Positions 11,227 to 20,673 are shown, numbered from the stretch's first letter. The stretch: 34,725 nt of DNA from Alphaproteobacteria bacterium (GCA_030833925.1 JAURGE010000028.1:1-34725), one strand, 5' to 3'. Notes: generated by a model not told the origin, from the sequence alone. Numbers and translations: made by a program.

Positions 11227-12090
11227 ATGACCGAAGTGAACGCATTTGACCATGCAATTCATATTGCAAAGTCCTCTCGTTCTCCCATGGAGAGGGCTGC
11301 TGCTGCTTTAGATGACACCCGTTACAGCATCTTCTGCGCAACTTATGCGTCGATGCGTGTCATTGATGACTTCGTAGATGATGAATTTCTAGCCCTTCCA
11401 AAGCGAGAGGCCGCCCGAACTAATGCAGTCGAGACTGTAACGTTCTGGCGCGACAATGCCATAGCCGCTCTTGTGGATGGGGTAGCTCCAAGTGACAAGG
11501 ATCCATTCCAAAAAACCCATGCAGCTCTAGCAGCAACTTCACATGTTGCCATAGTTGACCCTGAACCTTGGGAAAACCTATCCGCCGCGATGATTCGCGA
11601 TGTGGTCGAAGCACCCATGAATAGTTGGCAGGATTTTCTCGCCTATGCCGAGGGTGCGACTGCAGCTCCAGCAGCAGTCTTCATCGAAATTCTTGCACTA
11701 GAAAAACAGAATGGCAGACTAAAAAGTACGCTCCTTGGCCCTGCGGTCGAGCACATACGCAACTCTGCCATTTTGCTCTACCTAGTACACATCATGCGAG
11801 ACTTAGAAAAAGATGCAGCGAAAGGTCCACACCTTCTAACACTCCCAGAAGAAATGTTTGATTCACTTGGCATGACACCATCAACCTTTGCGGCGACGGG
11901 GAGGACAAACTCTGCTTTAGTCCATCAAGTTAGAAACGCGATCGCAGACTATGCCTCCAATTTTCTGATGCCCGCACTTGGCGAGTTGAATACGCTGGAT
12001 GAAAAGCTCAGCACCAACGATTCCGCTATATTACGTGGCCTTTGTATTCCGTATATCGAACAATATGAACGCTTTGCCACAAACAACTAA
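11227..12090 (+). CDS. Squalene/phytoene synthase family protein (active site intact)
   Basis: Head-to-head prenyl synthase fold that condenses two isoprenyl diphosphates, as in squalene, hopanoid or carotenoid precursor synthesis. The 287-residue product starts at the ATG at 11227, preceded by GAGGGCGA. Both aspartate-rich magnesium sites are present: RVIDDFVDDE in the N-terminal third and MRDLEKDAAKGPHLLTLPEE in the C-terminal third. The second ends in the family's leucine-proline stretch. Its end overlaps the start of the next gene, a degenerate member of the same fold, by 26 bp. Whether the product is squalene, phytoene or something else cannot be decided here. No hopanoid or carotenoid genes lie nearby. 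Confidence 0.88.
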   Translation: MTEVNAFDHAIHIAKSSRSPMERAAAALDDTRYSIFCATYASMRVIDDFVDDEFLALPKREAARTNAVETVTFWRDNAIAALVDGVAPSDKDPFQKTHAALAATSHVAIVDPEPWENLSAAMIRDVVEAPMNSWQDFLAYAEGATAAPAAVFIEILALEKQNGRLKSTLLGPAVEHIRNSAILLYLVHIMRDLEKDAAKGPHLLTLPEEMFDSLGMTPSTFAATGRTNSALVHQVRNAIADYASNFLMPALGELNTLDEKLSTNDSAILRGLCIPYIEQYERFATNN

Positions 12091-12829
12091 TCAGGCCTTT
12101 TGTTCGGATCAGCTACGCAGATACGACCCAGACCGTTATCTAATCGCGCTCTTTCAGCCTCGCAGGCTTCGACGATCCGCCATTGCGCTAGCAACATGGA
12201 ATCTAGAGCTTGCTCGTGCTCGTCCACCATCTGGCGAGCAAACGATTGGCCTAATGCGGCTTCAATGGCACCGTGATGCCCTCAGTGAAATCGTGGAAGG
12301 ACGTCCAAGACACCACCCTGTCATAGAAGAATTGGCATTTGCGCATAGGGCAGGAATGCTCAATGCCGAAAGGCTAAAAAAAATTGTAGACGCGCGTGAG
12401 CGCGACATTGATCCGGCGCCAATGGGAAATATCGACGACCTGGAAAGTTACGCTCGTGCAACTAATGGCGCTCTTCACGCCGAACTTTGGCAAGACACTC
12501 CAGCCGCTAGGGCAGCTGAGGACGCCGGAACAAGTTTTGCACTGATTGGCATAGCACGATCAGAATCACTGAACTCAGCACGTGGCCGTCCCTGGGTGCC
12601 ACAACCACTTGACCAAAACCTTCGACTGATTATCGATCGCAGCGTTGCTTTGGCGCGTTCAACTGCGCCTCGCGGCTATCAGGCAGCAATGGCGCCCATA
12701 ATCTTAGCTAATGCATATACAAAGCGCGCTGCTAGAGCGGGCTTTGATACCCGTTCGCCAAATATGGTGAAGCCTGACCCAAACCGAACCTTGCGTATGA
12801 TTTTTGCTAGACTTTGTGGTCGAATTTAA
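12065..12829 (+). CDS. Squalene/phytoene synthase-like protein, NDUFAF6-type, lacking active-site aspartates
   Basis: A 254-residue protein with the recognisable N-terminal pattern RRYDPDRYLIALFQ followed by ALATWNLELARAR. This matches the synthase-fold group related to the mitochondrial complex I assembly factor NDUFAF6. Neither DxxxD magnesium motif is present, so isoprenyl synthase activity is unlikely. I start it at the ATG at 12065, which overlaps the previous gene; the ATG at 11999 would add 22 residues that do not look like the family. Its TAA overlaps the stop of the convergent DUF2842 gene in the shared sequence TTAA. A complex I assembly role is inferred from family. Confidence 0.8.
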   Translation: MNALPQTTNQAFCSDQLRRYDPDRYLIALFQPRRLRRSAIALATWNLELARARPPSGEQTIGLMRLQWHRDALSEIVEGRPRHHPVIEELAFAHRAGMLNAERLKKIVDARERDIDPAPMGNIDDLESYARATNGALHAELWQDTPAARAAEDAGTSFALIGIARSESLNSARGRPWVPQPLDQNLRLIIDRSVALARSTAPRGYQAAMAPIILANAYTKRAARAGFDTRSPNMVKPDPNRTLRMIFARLCGRI

Positions 12830-13038
12830 CGACGCCGCTGAGCCCAACCTGTCAATTTTATGGCTGGCCATACCCACGCAAGACCAGACACTGCGATAAA
12901 GAAGGTCTGTATCAACAAATGATCAGGCAATAAATCGAATATCGTGCTGACAATTGCAGCATAACACCCCAGGCCCACCAGCAAGATAACTAGGGCGGCT
13001 AAGGACCTAAACCGGGGGTGTGAATCACGGTTATTCAT
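12826..13038 (-). CDS. DUF2842 small two-helix membrane protein
   Basis: A 70-residue inner-membrane protein with two hydrophobic helices ([18 protein letters not shown] and [18 protein letters not shown]) and a basic C-terminus WAQRRR. This layout and the [13 protein letters not shown] ending match the alphaproteobacterial family DUF2842, whose function is unknown. I take the ATG at 13038, which overlaps the msrB stop by 8 bp; an upstream TTG at 13056 would add six residues. It is probably co-transcribed with msrB. Confidence 0.75.
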   Translation of the reverse strand: MNNRDSHPRFRSLAALVILLVGLGCYAAIVSTIFDLLPDHLLIQTFFIAVSGLAWVWPAIKLTGWAQRRR

Positions 13039-13438
13039 CCTTATCCGACGGTTCAAATTTCAGAGATGCCGAATTCATACAAAAGCGCTGACCAGTGGGC
13101 GCAGGACCGTCAGGAAATACATGACCTAAATGAGCATCGCACTTGCTACAAAGAACCTCAGTGCGAACCATAAACCAAGAACGATCAGTCTTAGTTGCAA
13201 CGGCCTCATCATGGATTGGTGCCCAATAACTTGGCCAACCAGTGCCACTGTCATATTTCGTTTCACTGGCAAAGAGCGGCTGCCCACAACAGATGCAGTC
13301 ATAGCGACCTTGCCTCTTTTCATTATGATAGCGGCCAGTAAAAGCGCGTTCAGTCCCATGTTCTCGCGTAACATGATACTCTTCTGCAGAGAGCTGGGCG
13401 CGCCACTCCTCTTCAGTCTTCACGACTTTTTCGGTCAT
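13031..13438 (-). CDS. msrB: Peptide-methionine (R)-S-oxide reductase MsrB
   Basis: Reduces the R epimer of methionine sulfoxide in oxidised proteins. The start at 13438 gives 135 residues, normal for the family, and has GGAG 9 bases upstream. The longer reading to 13558 adds 40 non-family residues and would invade the divergent aldolase gene. Two zinc-binding CxxC motifs are visible, CICC and CSKC. The catalytic cysteine lies in [12 protein letters not shown], and the substrate loop is SGTGWPSYW. The downstream partner is the DUF2842 gene. Confidence 0.95.
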   Translation of the reverse strand: MTEKVVKTEEEWRAQLSAEEYHVTREHGTERAFTGRYHNEKRQGRYDCICCGQPLFASETKYDSGTGWPSYWAPIHDEAVATKTDRSWFMVRTEVLCSKCDAHLGHVFPDGPAPTGQRFCMNSASLKFEPSDKDE

Positions 13439-13534
13439 TGCAGAAATCTCCGGATCACATTTTGAAAGTATATAGTAGCAAGAAACCCAAACGGCTATGC
13501 TTGTTCTCATACCATATCGAATAAAGGCAGTCTG

Positions 13535-14266
13535 ATGCGTAACGATCTTCACGAACAAAAAGTTGACCTTGCCTGCGCTCTCCGCTGGGCCGATCGGCTC
13601 GGTTTAAGCGAAGGTATTTGCAACCATTTTAGTCTCGCAGTTGACGAGTCAGGCGAAACTTTTCTAGTCAACCCTCAGGGTCTCCACTGGAGCGAAATAC
13701 AAGCGAGCGATATCGTCCTGTGCCGTCATGATGGGGAAGTCCTGGAGGGAAAACACAAGGTTGAAGAGACAGCCTTCTTTATTCATTCCCGCCTGCACTT
13801 AAAGCATCCAAATGCAAGAGCAGTGCTTCATACGCACATGCCTTACGCCACATCGTTTACCCTGCTTGAGAACTGTCGTTTAGAGATGGTTGAACAGAAT
13901 GCACTCCGGTTCCACAACCGTATCGCCTATGATGATAATTACGGCGGTGTGGCATTTTCATATGAGGAAGGTGATCGCATCACGGCTGCTATGGAAGGTA
14001 AGGACATAGGCTTTCTAGCTCATCATGGAGTTGTTGTGTGTGGTGCAGACTTACCGAGTGCCTTCGATGACCTTTACTACTTAGAACGGGCCTGTCAGGT
14101 GCAGGCTCTGGCGCGGTCACAAGGCTTACCCTTCCGTAAAATTCCTGAAGCAGTCGTAGAAGAAACTGCTCGTCAGATCGCTGAAGACAATGGCGTCCAG
14201 AGGGCAGGACACTTCCAAGCGATTAAACGCGCCCTGGAAAGGGATTGTCCAGAAATTCGGTTCTGA
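13535..14266 (+). CDS. Class II aldolase/adducin family protein
   Basis: A 243-residue protein of the zinc-dependent class II aldolase fold, whose members cleave sugar phosphates such as fuculose or ribulose phosphate, or act as decarboxylases. The zinc ligands are H99 and H101 in [12 protein letters not shown] and H163 or H164 in [10 protein letters not shown]. The substrate loop GICNHFSL near residue 28 matches the family's N-H/G-S pattern. An AAAGG ribosome site precedes the ATG. It is divergent from msrB and closely followed by an AEC-type carrier. The substrate is unknown; the family is often misannotated as sugar aldolase. Confidence 0.88.
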   Translation: MRNDLHEQKVDLACALRWADRLGLSEGICNHFSLAVDESGETFLVNPQGLHWSEIQASDIVLCRHDGEVLEGKHKVEETAFFIHSRLHLKHPNARAVLHTHMPYATSFTLLENCRLEMVEQNALRFHNRIAYDDNYGGVAFSYEEGDRITAAMEGKDIGFLAHHGVVVCGADLPSAFDDLYYLERACQVQALARSQGLPFRKIPEAVVEETARQIAEDNGVQRAGHFQAIKRALERDCPEIRF

Positions 14267-14270
14267 AACA

Positions 14271-15209
14271 TTGATAGATATATTTAGTGTAGCCCTACCC
14301 ATATTTGGGTTCGTCATAGGCGGCTACATACTCGGAAAAACACCACTTTTAGATGAAACGAAAGCTAAAGGGTTAACCACATATGTATTCTGGTTTGCCA
14401 TCCCTCTACTACTGTTTCGGGGCGGTTCAAAGCTAGGCGCTAGTGGAGGCGATGGCTTTGAGGTGGGCGTGCTTGCAGCATATTTTGCGGCGTCTGCTGC
14501 CGTATATATTCTAGCTTTTCTTGCGAATTGGGGCATTTTCGGTGGCAAGGGCGCAGAACCACCTTTAGCAGCGATGACCTCGGCATACGGCAATTCTGTG
14601 ATGATGGGTATTCCTTTGGCGGAGATTTTCTTCGGAGCCCCTGGTCTAGCAGTCGCGACAGGTATTATTGCCTGCTCCGCACCAGTGTATTACGGAATAT
14701 CGACCCTTCTCATCGAAGCCAGACTGGGTCGTGGGTCATCGCCAATTAAATTGGCAAAGGAAACAATTTTCAGAATTCTGAAAACCCCTGTCATTCTCGC
14801 GATGGCTTCGGGGATAGCTTTTGGCCTCACGGGTCTCGAAGTGCACCCTATCGCGCAACGTTTCATCGACACAGGTGCTGCTGCCGCTGCACCAACCGCA
14901 CTTTTTGCCCTTGGCGCCACACTCGCTAGTTTTAAAGTAGCAGGCGACCTCGCTGAGGCTGGAACTATTAGTCTGTTAAAACTCGCATTGAACCCAGCGC
15001 TGACTTGGCTTTTGGCAGCTTTTGTTCTGCAGCTGCCGCTGGAAACCATTGTCATTGTGACGATGATGGCTGCTTTGCCATGTGCAGTGAATCCCTTTCT
15101 CCTGGCAAGCCGTTACGACGCTTATTCTCGCCGTGCGAGCGCCGCTATCGTACTTTCGACTGGAATGAGCATCATCAGCATACCCGTTACCGTCTGGTTA
15201 GCTGGCTAA
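14271..15209 (+). CDS. AEC-family (auxin efflux carrier-like) membrane transporter
   Basis: Inner-membrane carrier of the AEC family, whose bacterial members move small carboxylates such as malate or malonate. The protein is almost wholly hydrophobic with about ten predicted helices. It begins with LIDIFSVALPIFGFVIGGYILG and contains the family motif SAYGNSVMMGIPLAE in the fourth helical region. I favour the TTG at 14271, 4 bp after the aldolase stop, which puts the first helix at the N-terminus as usual. The ATG at 14190 would add 27 hydrophilic residues overlapping the aldolase gene. Coupling to the aldolase gene suggests a shared substrate or product. Confidence 0.85.
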   Translation: MIDIFSVALPIFGFVIGGYILGKTPLLDETKAKGLTTYVFWFAIPLLLFRGGSKLGASGGDGFEVGVLAAYFAASAAVYILAFLANWGIFGGKGAEPPLAAMTSAYGNSVMMGIPLAEIFFGAPGLAVATGIIACSAPVYYGISTLLIEARLGRGSSPIKLAKETIFRILKTPVILAMASGIAFGLTGLEVHPIAQRFIDTGAAAAAPTALFALGATLASFKVAGDLAEAGTISLLKLALNPALTWLLAAFVLQLPLETIVIVTMMAALPCAVNPFLLASRYDAYSRRASAAIVLSTGMSIISIPVTVWLAG

Positions 15210-15283
15210 CACAACCGCGCTTGCTTCTTCGATCAAGCCGGCAGACACTTCGTATCTAGATGCCATTTTGAGTAAGAGGACTC

Positions 15284-16147
15284 ATGTCTACTCGTCCAAC
15301 TGCCGTCAAAAATGATCTTGATATTCGGCCCTTCTCAGGAGCGCCTTTAGGGGCAGAAGTGTGTGGAATTGATCTATCAATGCCACTTGATGAAATGACG
15401 AAAGTCACAATTCATGAAAAATTTCTCGAACACCAGTTGTTAGTTTTTAGGGACCAGGCTCTTACAAAGCGTGAGCAAGTGGAATTTTCCAAACAATTCG
15501 GTGAGTTAGAACAGCATACTCTTCGCAATCGGGGACAGGACGATGAACCGCTGGTGCATATAGTCTCAAATCTTGGCCCTGACGGAAAGCCAACAGGAAA
15601 AGTTAATTCCGATATGTGGCACACGGATAAATCATTCCGACCACTACCGTCGATGGCAACGATTTTGCACGCCCAAGTGCTGCCGCCTAATGGAGGGGAC
15701 ACTTGTTTTGCAAACATGTATGCGGCGTATGAGGCACTATCAGAGGAGGATAAGACGGCGCTAAACGGCGTCAAAGTTGTTCATAGTTGGGAACTCAGTC
15801 GAGAAAATATTGGGCGAGTTATGACCCCAGAAGAGAAAAGGGATGCGCCAACCAACGCTTGGCCTTTAGCCCGCGTACATCCAGAAACAGGACGAAAAGC
15901 GCTCTTTATGGGAATGCATGCTTCTCACATTGAAGGCATGCCATTAGAGAAAGGTCGCGCGAAAATTATTGAACTTGAGGAACATGCAACTCAAGAAAAG
16001 TTTTGCCACCGCCATACATGGCAGAAAGGCGATGTACTGATGTGGGATAATCGCTGTCTCCTACATCGAGCTGATCCAAATTTTGATGCCTCGGTTTACC
16101 CTCGCGTACTACATCGCACCTGCCTGCGGGGAACCACACCAGCGTGA
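15284..16147 (+). CDS. TauD/TfdA family Fe(II)/2-oxoglutarate dioxygenase
   Basis: A 287-residue oxygenase of the taurine / 2,4-D dioxygenase family. The iron ligands are H113 and D115 in MWHTDKSF and the distal H261 in LLHRADPNFD. The 2-oxoglutarate arginine is R274 or R278 in PRVLHRTCLRG. AAGAGGA precedes the ATG. The next gene, 13 bp downstream, is a second oxygenase of a different family, and an ABC importer follows, so both may act on imported compounds. Taurine itself is not implied; family members attack sulfonates, phenoxy acids, betaines and others. Confidence 0.92.
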   Translation: MSTRPTAVKNDLDIRPFSGAPLGAEVCGIDLSMPLDEMTKVTIHEKFLEHQLLVFRDQALTKREQVEFSKQFGELEQHTLRNRGQDDEPLVHIVSNLGPDGKPTGKVNSDMWHTDKSFRPLPSMATILHAQVLPPNGGDTCFANMYAAYEALSEEDKTALNGVKVVHSWELSRENIGRVMTPEEKRDAPTNAWPLARVHPETGRKALFMGMHASHIEGMPLEKGRAKIIELEEHATQEKFCHRHTWQKGDVLMWDNRCLLHRADPNFDASVYPRVLHRTCLRGTTPA

Positions 16148-16160
16148 GAGGAAAGCGGCG

Positions 16161-17195
16161 ATGCCATATACTGTAAACACACTCGCCGAAGCACCTTCTG
16201 AAAAACCTGCTCAAGGGGAAGAGGTACCCATAATTGATATTGCTGATTTCCTAGCCAAGCGGCCCGGCGCCCTTGAGAAGGCTGGCGACGCTATGCGGCA
16301 CGCCCAGGAAAATGTAGGTTTTTATGTTTTGACCGGTCATGGCTTAGATCAAGGCTTAGTAGACGCCGCCTTTGAGCAGACCGCCCTATTCCATGGCCAG
16401 CCTTTGGAAAAAAAACTCGCCCTAAAGGCCAATGCAGACAACGTTGGCTATATGCCAGTTAGAGGGTCAGTAACCAGAGCTACACCCGTAGCGGGTGTAA
16501 AGCCCCAGCCCAACCTGGTTGAAGCCTTTTTTTTGAAGCGTGACCTGGAAGCTGATCACCCAGATGTCATAGCTCAGAAGCGCTTTCGACCAATGAACCA
16601 GTGGCCAAATCCAAACGAGCTTCCAGACTTTCGACCGACAATGGTGGCTTACATGGCCGCCATCGAGCATCTTGCAAAGAGTTTACTACCTATCTACGCA
16701 ACGGCTCTGGGTCTCCAACCTAATTGGTTTGATGAAGCTTTCTCTGAACCGCAATATGTTTTGCGTTGCTCACACTATCCCCCTCATGAACCTGGCCCAG
16801 GTCAGTTCGGAATCGCACCTCACACAGACTCAAGCTTCCTCACGATGTTGCCGCAATCGGGTCTACCTGGCTTGTCCTTGCTAACTCAAAGCGGCAAGTG
16901 GATTGAGCCGCCGGTAATTGCCGAGAGCTTTGTTGTAAACTCTGGGGAGATGATGAAACGTTGGACAAATGAACGTTTCCTTGCAACGCCTCATAGGGCC
17001 ATAAATACCACACCAGGAGCTGACCGTTACGCGATCCCATTTTTCTTTGACTGTTCCATTGATTGGCTGATGGAGTGCATTCCCACATGCACGACCTCTG
17101 ACAATCCACCAAAATATAGCCCAACCAGCTACGCCGAATACATGACCTGGTTCTACGATCAGAACTACGCTCACGCTAAAAAACAAAAAGGTTAA
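16161..17195 (+). CDS. Isopenicillin N synthase family Fe(II)/2-oxoglutarate-type oxygenase
   Basis: A 344-residue oxygenase with the IPNS/ACC-oxidase architecture: an N-terminal DIOX_N region containing PIIDIADF and NVGFYVLTGHGL, then the 2OG-Fe(II) core. Iron ligands are H221 and D223 in APHTDSSFL and H278 in ATPHRAIN. The usual RxS co-substrate motif reads R289-Y-A291, with alanine in place of serine. The ATG at 16161 is preceded by GAGAGGAAA and starts only 13 bp after the TauD gene; an earlier in-frame ATG at 16083 lies inside that gene and lacks support. Substrate unknown. Confidence 0.9.
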   Translation: MPYTVNTLAEAPSEKPAQGEEVPIIDIADFLAKRPGALEKAGDAMRHAQENVGFYVLTGHGLDQGLVDAAFEQTALFHGQPLEKKLALKANADNVGYMPVRGSVTRATPVAGVKPQPNLVEAFFLKRDLEADHPDVIAQKRFRPMNQWPNPNELPDFRPTMVAYMAAIEHLAKSLLPIYATALGLQPNWFDEAFSEPQYVLRCSHYPPHEPGPGQFGIAPHTDSSFLTMLPQSGLPGLSLLTQSGKWIEPPVIAESFVVNSGEMMKRWTNERFLATPHRAINTTPGADRYAIPFFFDCSIDWLMECIPTCTTSDNPPKYSPTSYAEYMTWFYDQNYAHAKKQKG

Positions 17196-17345
17196 ATACA
17201 CTGCGTCCATGTGCATAAATTTTATAGCAGCTAGCGTTATCGCGTTAGATCCAAAAACTGCCAAACAAAAGCGGTCTAAAGATCAGGGAGAGTACAACTT
17301 GAGCGCCTTAGTTGTTTTGATGCACTCCTCGGCGGGTATCAAAAC

Positions 17346-18128
17346 ATGACAGCCTTACTTGAAGTAGATAACGTTAGCGTTCGATTTGGCGGAATTGTTG
17401 CCCTGGATGGGGTAACATTTGAAATTGTGCCAGGTGAAATTGTCGGGCTTATAGGCCCGAATGGCGCTGGTAAAACAACGCTATTCAACTGCTTATCCCG
17501 TCTTTACACACCTAATGACGGCGATATTCGTTTTAAAGGCCAATCAATCCTATCAGAGCCAGCTAGTCGTATCGCAGAACTTGGTATCGGCCGCACGTTT
17601 CAAAACCTGGCGCTTTTCCCCACCCTGTCGGTGTTAAACAACGTTATGATAGGGGGACACAGCCGCACACGCTCAAGTTTCCTAGCCAACATTTTCCGAT
17701 CCCCTGGCGTCGGTGACGAGGAACGGCTGTTACGCAACCGCGCTATGGAACTTATCGAATTCATGGGGCTTGGCCTTGCTGCCCATGAACGAGTAGGCGG
17801 CCTACCGTTCGGTGACCAAAAAAGGGTGGAAATGGCTCGTGCGCTAGCAGCCGAACCTGAATTACTTTTACTCGACGAACCGGCTGGTGGCCTCAATCAC
17901 GAAGAGCTTGACCATCTGAAAGACCAGATCCGACAAATTCGCACTGATCGTGGCGCTACCATTCTTCTCGTCGAACATCACATGAGCCTTGTTATGCAGA
18001 CCTCGGACAAAGTTGTTGCAATCGACTTTGGCCGGAAAATTGCAGATGGCACACCTGAAGAGGTCCAACAGGATCCAAAAGTTATTGAAGCCTATCTGGG
18101 GACAACGAATGAAGCTGCTAGAGGTTAA
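17346..18128 (+). CDS. livG: Branched-chain amino acid-type ABC transporter ATPase (LivG family)
   Basis: One of two cytoplasmic ATPases powering a HAAT-family importer. The 260 residues contain Walker A GPNGAGKTT, the Q-loop in RTFQNLALF, and the signature in LPFGDQKRVEMARAL. Walker B is LLLLDEPAGGLN and the H-loop VEHHM. The insertion between Q-loop and signature (HSRTRSSFLANIFRSP) is typical of LivG rather than LivF. It opens a five-gene operon; 150 bp of non-coding sequence precede it, in which I could not assign a promoter. The true substrate may be another amphipathic compound. Confidence 0.93.
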   Translation: MTALLEVDNVSVRFGGIVALDGVTFEIVPGEIVGLIGPNGAGKTTLFNCLSRLYTPNDGDIRFKGQSILSEPASRIAELGIGRTFQNLALFPTLSVLNNVMIGGHSRTRSSFLANIFRSPGVGDEERLLRNRAMELIEFMGLGLAAHERVGGLPFGDQKRVEMARALAAEPELLLLDEPAGGLNHEELDHLKDQIRQIRTDRGATILLVEHHMSLVMQTSDKVVAIDFGRKIADGTPEEVQQDPKVIEAYLGTTNEAARG

Positions 18129-18819
18129 GGGCCTCAAGGCCTTCTATCGCCAAACCCAGGCACTCTTTGGAGTCGATTTTGAGCTTGAAGAAGGCTCAAT
18201 CACCACAATTCTGGGTGCCAATGGCGCAGGCAAGACCACCACACTCCGCTCTATCTCTCGGATGGTTAGGACCGAAGGAGAGATTAAGTTCGACGGCCAA
18301 GACATAACCGGCCTCTCGACTGAAAAAGTTGCAGCGCTTGGCATTGCACATGTGCCCGAGGGTCGAGGCACATTTGTCCGCCAGTCCGTTGAGGAGAACC
18401 TGCAGCTAGGCGCCTACACCCGCAAAAGCAAAAATGAGGTGGCTAAGGATATAGAGCGGGTTTACACCTACTTCCCACGTTTAATGGAACGACGGCAGCA
18501 GCAGGCAGGAACATTATCTGGTGGTGAACAGCAAATGCTGGCTATCGGTCGCGCACTTATGCTGCGCCCTCGTCTCATGCTTCTTGACGAACCATCATTT
18601 GGGTTAGCGCCTCTTATTGTGCAAGAGATCTACGAAATCATGGCGCGTATTCGCGACCAAGAGAAAGCCTCCATGTTGTTAGTGGAGCAGAATGCCAACA
18701 TCGCCCTAAACTTGGCTGATCAGGCGTATCTCCTGGAGACAGGAAACGTCGTGATGTCTGGTGAAAGTGAAATTCTTCGGAACGATGAGAACGTCCGCAA
18801 GGTCTATCTGGGGTACTGA
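18109..18819 (+). CDS. livF: Branched-chain amino acid-type ABC transporter ATPase (LivF family)
   Basis: Second ATPase of the importer, 236 residues, the normal short LivF form. Walker A is GANGAGKTTTL, the LivF-typical segment VPEGRGTFVRQSVEENL follows, then the signature LSGGEQQMLAIGRAL and Walker B LMLLDEPSFGLAP. The ATG at 18109 overlaps the end of livG by 20 bp and gives the expected N-terminus LLEVKGLKAFYRQTQAL. A longer frame to 17989 is out-of-family sequence inside livG. Translation is probably coupled to livG. Confidence 0.95.
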   Translation: MKLLEVKGLKAFYRQTQALFGVDFELEEGSITTILGANGAGKTTTLRSISRMVRTEGEIKFDGQDITGLSTEKVAALGIAHVPEGRGTFVRQSVEENLQLGAYTRKSKNEVAKDIERVYTYFPRLMERRQQQAGTLSGGEQQMLAIGRALMLRPRLMLLDEPSFGLAPLIVQEIYEIMARIRDQEKASMLLVEQNANIALNLADQAYLLETGNVVMSGESEILRNDENVRKVYLGY

Positions 18820-18822
18820 GAA

Positions 18823-19695
18823 ATGGACTTATTCCTTCAACTCACCCTTGCAGGTCTCGCGATTGGTTCAGTCTATGCCTGCGTCGCACTGGCTGTCGTG
18901 ATGATCTACCAGGCTACAGATCACTTCAACTTTGCCCAAGGCGAAATGGCGATGTTTTCAACTTTCGTCGCTTGGGCACTCTACCAGACTACAGGCTCTA
19001 TCTGGCTATCCTTTTTGATTGCAGTAGCACTCTCATTCATAGCAGGAATTATCATTGAGCGAGTTATCGTTAAGCCTGTCGAGAATGCACCCATCTTCAA
19101 TCAAATAATTGTGTTCATTGGCCTTTTAATGATCTTCAATAACCTAGCTGGCTGGTTTTGGGAGCACACAACGAAGACCCTACCAAGCCTGTTCCCTGAG
19201 CATGGAATAGACTCAACCCTAATCAGTACTCACAACCTTGGCGTCATTCTGTTCACTCTACTCATTCTAGGGATCACCTTCTGCTTTTTTAAGTTCACAA
19301 AGGTTGGACTCGCCATGCGGGCAGCAGCGGCAAACCCTGATTCAGCGAGGCTTGTAGGTGTCTCAGTTGGCTGGATGCTAGCGCTTGGCTGGGGCCTTGC
19401 ATCAGCGATTGGCGCCATCGGTGGTGTCCTCGTAGCGCCGATCGTCTTTCTGGAACCAAATATGATGTCGGGAGTGTTGCTCTACGGCTTTGCCGGAGCA
19501 CTTTTAGGTGGCGTAAACAGTCCCGGTGGCGCTGTAGCCGGTGGCCTGATGGTCGGGGTATTGGAAAACTGGGCACGGCAGTATGTCCCAGGCGGCAGTG
19601 AGTTGGGCCTAACCTTCGCTCTAGTACTGATTGTCGGAGTACTGATGTTCAAGCCAGCAGGCCTATTCGGCCGCGTAATTATCAAGCGGGTTTAA
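18823..19695 (+). CDS. livH: Branched-chain amino acid-type ABC transporter permease (LivH family)
   Basis: Inner-membrane permease of the HAAT importer, 290 residues, almost entirely hydrophobic with about eight helices. The start LQLTLAGLAIGSVYACVALA and the segment FNFAQGEMAMFSTF are LivH hallmarks. The C-terminal third contains GGVLVAPIVFL and FAGALLGGVNSPGGAVAGG, the cytoplasmic coupling region. It is 3 bp after livF and 3 bp before livM. It should pair with LivM to form the translocation path. Confidence 0.95.
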   Translation: MDLFLQLTLAGLAIGSVYACVALAVVMIYQATDHFNFAQGEMAMFSTFVAWALYQTTGSIWLSFLIAVALSFIAGIIIERVIVKPVENAPIFNQIIVFIGLLMIFNNLAGWFWEHTTKTLPSLFPEHGIDSTLISTHNLGVILFTLLILGITFCFFKFTKVGLAMRAAAANPDSARLVGVSVGWMLALGWGLASAIGAIGGVLVAPIVFLEPNMMSGVLLYGFAGALLGGVNSPGGAVAGGLMVGVLENWARQYVPGGSELGLTFALVLIVGVLMFKPAGLFGRVIIKRV

Positions 19696-19698
19696 AAA

Positions 19699-20673
19699 AT
19701 GAACCGCCCAAATCCCATAACAAAAAAACTCGTTGCTAGTTTTGTGTTGCTTGTTGTCGTCGGCATCGCCTTGATGTTTGTGGCATCAGAATATACCGCT
19801 TACCAGGTCACAACAGCACTAGCCTACGGCATTGCAATCCTCGGCCTGAACATTTTAACGGGTTACAATGGCCAATTTTCTATTGGGCACAGCGCTTTCT
19901 TCGCCGCAGGAGCGTACGTCACTGCAATTCTTATTACATTCGCCGGATGGCACCCTTATGCAACCCTACCAGTTGCAGCGGCAGTCACATTTTGCATGGG
20001 CTTTTTGTTTGGATTTCCAGCTCTTCGCTTGGAAGGTCTGTATCTCGCACTTGCCACATTTGCCCTCGCTGTTGCGACTCCCCAAATTCTAAAGGTCGAT
20101 GCTCTAGAGCACTGGACTGGTGGGGTCCAAGGCCTTTTCTTTGATAAACCAGATCCGATTTTCGCGGGCCTTAGCGTTGATCACTCTCTTTATCTTGTGA
20201 CTTGGATTGTGTTCGCAGTGTTAATGGCTGGTGCTTGGATGCTCCTACACAGTCGGTCTGGTCGCGCCATCATGGCAATTCGCGACAATCCAATTGCAGC
20301 AAGCACAATGGGCATCAATTTAGCTCTGTACAAAACTACGACTTTTGGGGTCAGTGCGATGTTGGCAGGAATTGGCGGAGCCTTTTTTGCATTAGCAAAC
20401 TCCTTTGTTTCCCCCGACACTTTTAATTTCTTTATTGCCGTTTACTTGCTGGTCGGCTCCGTTGTTGGAGGCATTATTTCGATCCCAGGCGCACTTCTTG
20501 GCGGGCTGTTTTATGTCTTTGGTCAGGAGTATGCGGAAGAATTCTCAAATCTTTCTGAGGTGATACCGCCTCCGTGGGTCACCTTCGGTATTCTTCTTAT
20601 ATTAATGATGTATTTTGCTCCTTTCGGTATCTGGGGGGCAATTGGACGCGGGTGGGCACGTCTAAAACGCTGA
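19699..20673 (+). CDS. livM: Branched-chain amino acid-type ABC transporter permease (LivM family)
   Basis: Second permease of the importer, 324 residues. It shows the LivM-specific run LNILTGYNGQFSIGHSAFFAAG near residue 50 and the downstream AIRDNPIAASTMGIN coupling helix. The segment GAFFALANSFVSPDTF follows. About nine hydrophobic segments are visible. It starts 3 bp after livH. The gene for the binding protein follows after 58 bp, with its own strong ribosome site. Confidence 0.95.
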   Translation: MNRPNPITKKLVASFVLLVVVGIALMFVASEYTAYQVTTALAYGIAILGLNILTGYNGQFSIGHSAFFAAGAYVTAILITFAGWHPYATLPVAAAVTFCMGFLFGFPALRLEGLYLALATFALAVATPQILKVDALEHWTGGVQGLFFDKPDPIFAGLSVDHSLYLVTWIVFAVLMAGAWMLLHSRSGRAIMAIRDNPIAASTMGINLALYKTTTFGVSAMLAGIGGAFFALANSFVSPDTFNFFIAVYLLVGSVVGGIISIPGALLGGLFYVFGQEYAEEFSNLSEVIPPPWVTFGILLILMMYFAPFGIWGAIGRGWARLKR

